The position numbers were made by a program, and so were the translations under genes. A stretch of DNA of 10,598 bases from Nitrososphaerota archaeon. GTDB taxonomy: Archaea; Thermoproteota; Nitrososphaeria; Nitrososphaerales; Nitrosopumilaceae. The notes beneath the pieces are model-generated. The model did not search any database. It saw nothing but the letters and a program-made list of their open reading frames with translations, and was not told the DNA's origin. Positions 6,501-10,598 of the stretch are shown in pieces. The DNA lies in NCBI GenBank assembly GCA_016126025.1, contig JAEFDA010000125.1, positions 1-10,598 on the forward strand, given 5' to 3'. Positions within the stretch are counted from its first letter, which is position 1. Each line of letters opens with the position of its first letter.

Positions 6501-6695
6501 ATCTGGATTTTGGGCCTCTCCATCCTGTATGCCGGCAGCGCCGACGGCGCCGCGGTGGCGGAGGTGCTGCCCGAGGTGGCCTCCGGATACGTGGGCGCCC
6601 TGGGCTCCACCGCGATGACCCCCGTCGGCGACCTGTCCGATATCGACTATGTGGCGTGGATGATCGAGGGCGACCGGTGGCAAGCCGCAGACTAG
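3585..6695 (+). CDS. Exported two-module binding protein: SBP family 5 (peptide type) fused to a LivK-like type I module
   Basis: The product has 1036 residues. The start ATG 3585 is set by the TATA box and by the Sec signal peptide that follows (core MLLVAVAVAGTAG, cleavage near YATA). There is no lipobox cysteine and no C-terminal membrane anchor. Residues ~30-665 match archaeal oligopeptide-type solute-binding proteins: NPFSIREVRYALNYLVDRD, PIEITV, then WNPVGGF, ILWNPLTHVWESI, and RYASTISWIEQRGHSVISNG followed by PFYLDTYW. Residues ~678-1036 are a periplasmic-binding type I module (LivK/Peripla_BP_6): ILVGSLAPRTGG, EASRLAVADFN, the VLLSCCSSAPSLA strand, ALMYEEGIRAVVPV, RVAVLYVGFG and YAGIEYDAIWILGLSI. 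Each module usually delivers a ligand to a different ABC permease, so their fusion is odd. A His-rich segment (five His in residues 487-499) sits in the first module. No permease gene is next to it. Ligands are unknown. Confidence 0.85.
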   Translation: MQRSPAVSCMLLVAVAVAGTAGYATAEAGVSLDSVTFIKYPDGVPALEAVSNGTLDMHTFQIPADMVRDARGDRNLQVFRTSGAVVYTVTANPADADEQPFNPFSIREVRYALNYLVDRDGIVREILGGSGTPLLSAIYPLHPDYPLVHRQLDELDISYDPILADRMISAALESGGATKVAGKWLYGGSPIEITVSASDGPVLAAIAGLLIAELEEMGFVVERRDLDLAGAFAVVYGSNPADFEWHLHVESYGGFTVQKESRGTLASFYGPWAGHVPGWANPDYWGYENRLLDDLTYAIFAEDFDSAEERARLIHDVVDEGVSEAVRTFIAVEHINFAVNENVSGVVNAPGTGIASRYTPINAQTPSGNLNVGAQHITQSSWNPVGGFRDTDAYAIWNILRDPAHSSNPFTGDLMPVRAGWEVETEPGGGLDIPDDAILWNPLTHVWESIPPGSQSTSRVTLDLLMSNWHSGPAMDINDILYPLYFHLEHESQHEGHDHPSAGRPQPSVLTDALQAVRVVDNDTIEVYLNYTGDEDDIARLASLWSSIPWELFAAMEAAVLDGRTAFYTDEAHGTSWLSMLDRADSELLREYLEQFISEEYVPPQLLDSGPDYAISRYASTISWIEQRGHSVISNGPFYLDTYWPENGTLRAAAYADGSYPFGPDHWRWLAGEGTLEGDILVGSLAPRTGGAHRYGADIHEASRLAVADFNHYLEKRGEPWRLEPVRFDTMTDPQVALQRLEMLHDMGIRIVDGPALDYGSVVLDFANDNDMVLLSCCSSAPSLAIMDDALFRLLPDQTRHGAAIAALMYEEGIRAVVPVGIDSPWATELLSAATAEFERLGGTAAATTTFASADYTEATAALDGMVNEQIDDNRIDRVAVLYVGFGEAPDFLNAASHHKILGDVRWFGADQNTASPNVLDDAAATGFAKKVEFTVVQPAVQDNPTSERVHSIVGGHLGREPSPYAGIEYDAIWILGLSILYAGSADGAAVAEVLPEVASGYVGALGSTAMTPVGDLSDIDYVAWMIEGDRWQAAD

Positions 6696-7063
6696 ATGCG
6701 GCGCAGCGGGTTTGTGCATTTCGGTCTTTGGCCTGAAACTCCGCCGAACGCCCGGCGGGCTGGGGCCCCTCGCCCTGCCGTACGGCACGACCGCGCGCAG
6801 CCCCCGGCAGCGATCCGGATAAAATTTCACCAAGATGGTACATGCCGTGCCCATATGCGCCATATTATTGGGATCATCCATAATTGGCCCAGCCTGATAT
6901 TGGCCAAGCATGGATGCAGGCTGAACGGGGTATTGTGAATGTCCTCAATTTTATCGCCCGATGTTGCAACCGCTGCGGTGTACGGCGCCGGCGGGCATCC
7001 CATGGTGCCAACTCGGTTTAAAATTCCCACCACATACAAATACAATTCCCGCAAAACAGGGGC
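6696..7063. other. Spacer with palindromes before the surface-protein cluster
   Basis: No supported gene lies here. The left part is GC-rich, with TGCCGTACGGCA (6776-6787, a perfect 12-base palindrome) and GCCC-GGC-GGGC (from 6750). The right part is AT-richer and has ATTGGCC twice (6883-6889 and 6899-6905, 16 bases apart) inside or beside an inverted pair CAGCCTG (6890-6896) / CAGGCTG (6917-6923). The repeats lie 140-180 bases before GTG 7064, so they may be regulator sites, but nothing proves it. An ATG-led frame at 6696-6938 has no protein-like composition. Confidence 0.4.
7017..7024 (+). promoter_or_regulatory. TATA box of the surface-protein cluster
   Basis: TTTAAAAT lies 40-47 bases before GTG 7064, giving a leader of about 15-20 bases. 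A weaker AT-rich site (ACATACAAATAC, 7032-7043) is better spaced for a leaderless start at GTG 7064. Either could serve. Confidence 0.45.
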
Positions 7064-7771
7064 GTGTCAAAAATTATCCCGGCAATACTTTTGGTCTCCG
7101 GTATCATCGCCGCCATCATCATGGCGAACCCGGCATACGGCCACAGGCTGATCAGCCACGACGGCGCGCACACGGACTTTGATTCTGCCTTACAGATACC
7201 CGACCACCGCATCTCCTGGGCGGTCTACGACGATTTGGGCGCGGGAGGGGCAAAGTTTTACGCGTTTGATGCGGAACGCGGGGATCCGTTCTACGCGGGC
7301 GTACTGGTTCCCAAGATGGACGGGCTGGAGGAATATTCGCCGTCGCTCTTTGTGGTGAGCCCCACAGGGCTTCGGGGACAGCCGGGCCCGTTTGAAGCCT
7401 GGCCGAACGCCGAAAGGTTTCCGTACGAGGGGAAATTTCCCGGAGATGAATTCTACGAGCCCTTCGGCCAGGTTACCTACTGGGAGAGGCAGGAGGTCAG
7501 GGCCCACCTTCCCGCCGAGGGGGAATATTTTATCGTGGTCGTGGACGAAGGGGGCCGGGACGGAAAATACGCCCTGGCGATAGGCACCATAGAAGACTTT
7601 TCCGGTGAAAACCTCCTTGCCGTCCTGCCGATGGCATGGCTTGAGACGAAGCTGTTTGTTAACGACTACCTTTCGGTGGGGATGGCCCTTTTGGCGCTGG
7701 CGGCGGTACCCGCCGCTATAGTGCTGGCCGTCATCAGGAAAAGATCACGCCGGAATATTCCAAGAATTTAA
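7064..7771 (+). CDS. Surface protein with signal peptide and C-terminal membrane anchor
   Basis: The product has 235 residues from GTG 7064. An N-terminal signal peptide (IIPAILLVSGIIAAIIMA, cleavage near PAYG) leads to a ~170-residue outer domain. A C-terminal membrane helix (ALLALAAVPAAIVLAVI, about 208-225) and a basic tail RKRSRR follow, so the body faces outward and the tail inward. The outer domain looks all-beta, with aromatic-rich loops (YSPSLFVVSPTG, PYEGKFPGDEFYEPF) and the run LPAEGEYFIVVVDEGG and GKYALAIG, a pattern seen in PPC-like beta-sandwich domains. I do not recognise a named family, and no catalytic motif is visible. Its stop lies 2 bases before an ATG and 89 bases before the preferred start of the next gene. 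It could sense, bind or scaffold surface components. Confidence 0.8.
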   Translation: MSKIIPAILLVSGIIAAIIMANPAYGHRLISHDGAHTDFDSALQIPDHRISWAVYDDLGAGGAKFYAFDAERGDPFYAGVLVPKMDGLEEYSPSLFVVSPTGLRGQPGPFEAWPNAERFPYEGKFPGDEFYEPFGQVTYWERQEVRAHLPAEGEYFIVVVDEGGRDGKYALAIGTIEDFSGENLLAVLPMAWLETKLFVNDYLSVGMALLALAAVPAAIVLAVIRKRSRRNIPRI

Positions 7772-7833
7772 CGATGCCGCGGCGCGCCCGCCGTTCCGTT
7801 GGCTGTACGACGCATGGCCGGACCGGCCGGGCC

Positions 7834-7841
7834 CTTTTAAC
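7834..7841 (+). promoter_or_regulatory. Possible TATA box of the pilin-like genes
   Basis: CTTTTAAC is an AT patch in GC-rich sequence, 20-27 bases before GTG 7861. It would give a leaderless mRNA starting at that GTG. The match to a TATA consensus is modest. Confidence 0.35.
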
Positions 7842-7860
7842 CCAGTCTGGCGCTGCGCCC

Positions 7861-8238
7861 GTGTACCGCACCCCGGCGCTGACCGCCATAACCGGATCCA
7901 TAATAGCCATGGCGGTGGCCGCCTCGGGAGCCGCCGCCTTCCACCACGCCACGGTACCGCAGGATGTCCCCCCGCCGTTCCACCTGGACATACGGCTGGA
8001 GTCCCTCCACGACGGGCACCCCCAGGTATATGTGGAGATGGCCGTCACGCATGCCGACGGGCCGGTCTGGGTGGGGGGCTCCCTGGAGCGCACCGTTCCC
8101 GCATACCAGGCGCGGGGCGGCATGCTGGTGTACGAGGGCCTGCTGAACGCCACCGCCCCCGTATACTCCGGCGACATACTGTACGTAATAGTGTACCACC
8201 CCTCCGGCGAGCACGTAGCGGAGGCCCCAGTATGGTGA
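7861..8238 (+). CDS. Small exported protein with one N-terminal hydrophobic helix, pilin-like
   Basis: The product has 125 residues from GTG 7861. The start is a choice: the frame also has ATG 7774 (154 residues), 2 bases after the previous stop, but the extra 29 residues are Arg-rich and unconserved-looking and contain the TATA-like patch. From 7861 the protein begins VYRTPALTAITGSIIAMAVAAS, a basic/polar lead and a hydrophobic helix as in archaeal pilin-like proteins. The rest is beta-rich with alternating strands (FHLDIRLESL, QVYVEMAVTH, DILYVIVYHP) and one sequon, NAT. Length and layout recall FlaF/FlaG-type archaellum or minor-pilin proteins, but I see no sequence motif that decides this. 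It overlaps the next gene by 7 bases (ATGGTGA), so both are probably made together. Confidence 0.6.
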   Translation: MYRTPALTAITGSIIAMAVAASGAAAFHHATVPQDVPPPFHLDIRLESLHDGHPQVYVEMAVTHADGPVWVGGSLERTVPAYQARGGMLVYEGLLNATAPVYSGDILYVIVYHPSGEHVAEAPVW

Positions 8239-8657
8239 GGCTCCCGGGCATAGGCGAGGTCACCGGGGCCATAATGCTGACGGTGTCGTTCGCGGCGGCC
8301 GCCTCGGTACTCTTCGTATCATTTCAGGACAGGATGGGCGAGATGGAGTGGGCGTCGGAGCTGCGCATGGAGTCGTCCCTGCGGCTCGCCGCCGAGCTGG
8401 TGGCCGCCGGGCCGGTGCGGTGCGGCGACGGCTTTCTGTTCCACAACTACTCCCCGCGGCCCCTCACACTGGGCGACATATCCGTGTACGGGGCGTCTGC
8501 AGGCCACACATATGGCGCCAACGTCTCATATGTGGACCTGGCGGGCGCGCCCATATACATGCTGGAGGGCGGCCGTTCCGCCTGGGTCCGCACCGAGGCG
8601 CCCTGCCCCCTGGTGGTGGTGACGCCGGCCGGCGCCCACATCCGGGTGGGGGGTTGA
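8232..8657 (+). CDS. Archaeal pilin-like / FlaF-FlaG-like protein
   Basis: The product has 141 residues from ATG 8232. GGAGG at 8220-8224, 7 bases before, supports this start. The lead MVRLPGIGEV and hydrophobic helix TGAIMLTVSFAAAASVLFVS (11-30) resemble archaeal type IV pilin-like N-termini, with a possible class III cleavage after G6, although the residues around it are not classical. After a charged helix (32-58), a beta domain follows: FLFHNYSPRPLTLGDISVYG, a Gly-rich turn, then SAWVRTEAPCPLVVVTPAGA. This is the N-x-G/VYG...VTPxG layout common in archaeal pilins and FlaG/FlaF. C64 and C125 could form a disulfide. The stop TGA 8655-8657 overlaps the TTG start of the next gene. I infer a minor structural subunit of a surface filament. 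Confidence 0.65.
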   Translation: MVRLPGIGEVTGAIMLTVSFAAAASVLFVSFQDRMGEMEWASELRMESSLRLAAELVAAGPVRCGDGFLFHNYSPRPLTLGDISVYGASAGHTYGANVSYVDLAGAPIYMLEGGRSAWVRTEAPCPLVVVTPAGAHIRVGG

Positions 8658-10598
8658 CCGCCATACCATATGTGGCGCTGGTACTGCTGCTCGCGTGGGC
8701 TGCCATACCGCACATACACGCCGAGGAGTCCTGTGCGGTGGATGTGGACGGCCGGGCCGTATACGACCGCACAGATACGGACGGGAACCCGCGGAACAAC
8801 CCCGACCATACGGTATACCCCAACGATGTGTTCGGCTTTGAGTTCTCGTACCGCTTCAGCGGGGGGTGCATAGACCCCCATGTGGGGACGGTGCGGGACT
8901 GGGGCGCCGTACAAAAGTCCGGCGTGTCGGGGCCGGAGGGCCGGGCCGTCCCGGGCGGATCCGGCGCCATACATGGCGATGGCACCATACTGGTGGGGCC
9001 GGCCAACGAGTGCCACGGGGCGCCGCCGGCCGGCGGCGGCGGGGAGGACGGGTACGACACCGCATTCGGGGAGCCCCGGCGCTGCGGCGGGCTCTCCCTG
9101 ACGGTGTGGGCGTACAGGCTGGTCTGCGGCGAGGTGTGCCGGCTGGTGCGGGTCTCGACCACCGACACCATATCCCCGGAGGTGGTGGCCCCCATCACGC
9201 ATGTCAACCTGGAGCGGCACATGCTGTATGACATGCAGGGATACCCGGCCGTCAACCTGGATACGACATACTATGCTTGGGACCCGGCCGGCATAATACA
9301 CCGGGCCGTATTCGAGCACAAGGACCACAGGGACGGGACCATATCATTCCGGTACGACAGGGAGCACCCCATGTTGCACGAGGAGGGCGGCTTCGGCTGC
9401 GATAGCACGTGCCGTACACACCTGGAGCCGCGGGACACACCGGTGGGGACCGGCTTTCTGCCATATCCGGGCAGGTACGGGAACGGCGAGGGGGCATACG
9501 CGTATGCGGCGCCCTCCGGCATATCGCCGGGCACACATACTGTCACATACCGCGTGACCGTACTGAACGAGGGCGTCCCGATAAACTCCCACCATAACTC
9601 CACCCACGTCGACATAGTGGGGTATGATCCCGTCTTTGCGCACCACCCCTACACGGTACTCTCCGACGGGGCGCCGCGGTCCTACTCGGACCGCCAGGGC
9701 GTGCTGCTCCGGTACGAGGGCTCGGCGGATACGGATGGCACAATACACCCCGACCGCCGCGCCAAGATAACCAACTTTTACCCGCATACGGTGGCGCGCT
9801 CCGCGTCCACCCTGGTGGAACCTTACACCGTACAGCGCCACATGATAGAGTGGAACTCCACCTGGGCGCCCCCGCATACGGGGGGGTATGATACGGCCGT
9901 GGAGCGCTTCACGGGTGTGATGGACGGCTCGCCGTCCCTGCCGGCGCACCCCCTCCACACCACATCGCCGGGGGGCTGCCCCCATACCATGCCGGCGCGC
10001 CACCACCCCTTCGGGTGCCACGCCATGTTCCTGTATGCGGCGCACGGGGCGGTGCGGTTCTGGCAGGACATACACCACGACATTGTATCGGAGAGGCCCC
10101 ACAAATGGTACGAGAACGTCACCACGCACGTGGGCCTGGCCTCCGACGACTGGGCCGGCCGCACACAGCACATACTGTTCAACTACACGTACGTGTACCC
10201 CCGCGCCCTGCTGGCGCACAACTTTACCATGGTGTCATTACATGATATCCCGCTGGAGGCGCATATCGCGCCGTATGGCGGCACGTCTGGGGATGATGCG
10301 CCGGGGCGCACCGTCATGGATACGGACCGGTACGTATACGAAAAGACCCTGTATGACACCGGCGACCACACCATGGCCGAGATGGCCGCCTCCGAGGTAT
10401 ACCAGACCACACAGTATGGCGCCGGGACGGGCAGCCTGCGCATGTCCCTGAACAAGACGGCGCTCCAGTTCTGGGACGGGGCGCTGGCCGTACGGGGATA
10501 TGGCTCCATATTTGAGATGGAGATGCACGAGGCGCTGGAGTTTGGGGCGCACCACACGTTCCGGCTGTCGGCCGGCCCCCACACCCGGCAGTTCGTGG
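8654..10598 (+). CDS. Large secreted Cys/His-rich surface protein, 3' end outside the window
   Basis: The frame starts at TTG 8654 (TTGA overlap with the previous stop) and stays open to the window end: at least 648 residues. The G-rich GGGTGGGG (8644-8651) before it may aid initiation. Residues 1-23 are a Sec signal peptide (YVALVLLLAWAAIPHIHA, then EESC). The mature part shows ten cysteines (for example VCGEVC and GFGCDSTC), all in the first two thirds, at least five HH pairs, and six N-glycosylation sequons (NST twice, NVT, NYT, NFT, NKT). Stretches such as SPEVVAPITHVNLE and GTHTVTYRVTVLNEG look like Ig/CARDB-type beta-sandwiches. I do not recognise the family as a whole. No catalytic motif is evident. 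Coupling to two pilin-like genes suggests an adhesin or filament-tip/anchor protein. A C-terminal anchor, if any, lies beyond the window. Confidence 0.75.
   Translation, partial: MTAIPYVALVLLLAWAAIPHIHAEESCAVDVDGRAVYDRTDTDGNPRNNPDHTVYPNDVFGFEFSYRFSGGCIDPHVGTVRDWGAVQKSGVSGPEGRAVPGGSGAIHGDGTILVGPANECHGAPPAGGGGEDGYDTAFGEPRRCGGLSLTVWAYRLVCGEVCRLVRVSTTDTISPEVVAPITHVNLERHMLYDMQGYPAVNLDTTYYAWDPAGIIHRAVFEHKDHRDGTISFRYDREHPMLHEEGGFGCDSTCRTHLEPRDTPVGTGFLPYPGRYGNGEGAYAYAAPSGISPGTHTVTYRVTVLNEGVPINSHHNSTHVDIVGYDPVFAHHPYTVLSDGAPRSYSDRQGVLLRYEGSADTDGTIHPDRRAKITNFYPHTVARSASTLVEPYTVQRHMIEWNSTWAPPHTGGYDTAVERFTGVMDGSPSLPAHPLHTTSPGGCPHTMPARHHPFGCHAMFLYAAHGAVRFWQDIHHDIVSERPHKWYENVTTHVGLASDDWAGRTQHILFNYTYVYPRALLAHNFTMVSLHDIPLEAHIAPYGGTSGDDAPGRTVMDTDRYVYEKTLYDTGDHTMAEMAASEVYQTTQYGAGTGSLRMSLNKTALQFWDGALAVRGYGSIFEMEMHEALEFGAHHTFRLSAGPHTRQFV

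Noticed and set aside
6696..6938. ATG-led 80-codon frame right after the binding-protein stop
   Set aside because: No ribosome site or domain-like features were found, and its composition is unlike the neighbouring genes.
7012..7032. tRNA T-arm-like stretch around GGTTTAAAATTCCC
   Set aside because: No matching acceptor, D or anticodon stems are found around it. A TATA box explains it better.
8447..10219. Two long minus-strand frames (8447-9328 and 9344-10219)
   Set aside because: They are mirror frames of the secreted-protein gene, whose + frame has a signal peptide, sequons and patterned cysteines.

Overview
The window looks like chromosomal DNA from a GC-rich ammonia-oxidising archaeon (Nitrososphaerota/Thaumarchaeota). 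Cenarchaeum symbiosum is the closest style I know. The reasons are a TFB-type (TFIIB-like) transcription factor gene, archaeal TATA boxes placed about 22-30 bases before start codons (leaderless mRNAs), strong use of ATA for isoleucine despite high GC, frequent GTG/TTG starts, and archaeal-style exported proteins. The genus is an inference. All genes that I accept read on the + strand. The many long ORFs in other frames are by-products of the high GC.

Layout. 1-207 is the 3' end of a nitroreductase-family gene. 208-791 is a spacer with no convincing gene. 792-2211 is a two-gene unit: a divergent, short TFB followed by a protein of unknown function that looks like two winged helices, joined by a 4-base GTGA stop/start overlap. 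A T-rich stretch follows. 2503-3479 holds a nucleotidyltransferase (MNT) domain and a HEPN-like domain that read as one protein split by a +1 frameshift at a TTTT run, then a possible 55-aa ORF, again joined by GTGA. 3585-6695 encodes a 1036-aa exported protein that fuses an oligopeptide-binding (SBP family 5) module to a LivK-like type I ligand-binding module. 6696-7063 is a spacer with palindromes and a promoter. 7064-10598 is a run of exported or membrane genes: a C-terminally anchored surface protein, two small proteins with one N-terminal hydrophobic helix and a beta-rich body (archaeal pilin/FlaF-FlaG style), and a large secreted Cys/His-rich protein that runs off the window.

How they may work together. 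The left half is regulatory or accessory: an alternative TFB with a coupled putative DNA-binding partner, plus an MNT-HEPN protein of the kind found in toxin-antitoxin-like modules. The right half is cell-surface biology: nutrient capture, then a translationally coupled set that could build a surface filament or adhesion complex. Gene neighbours suggest these roles. No database search was possible.
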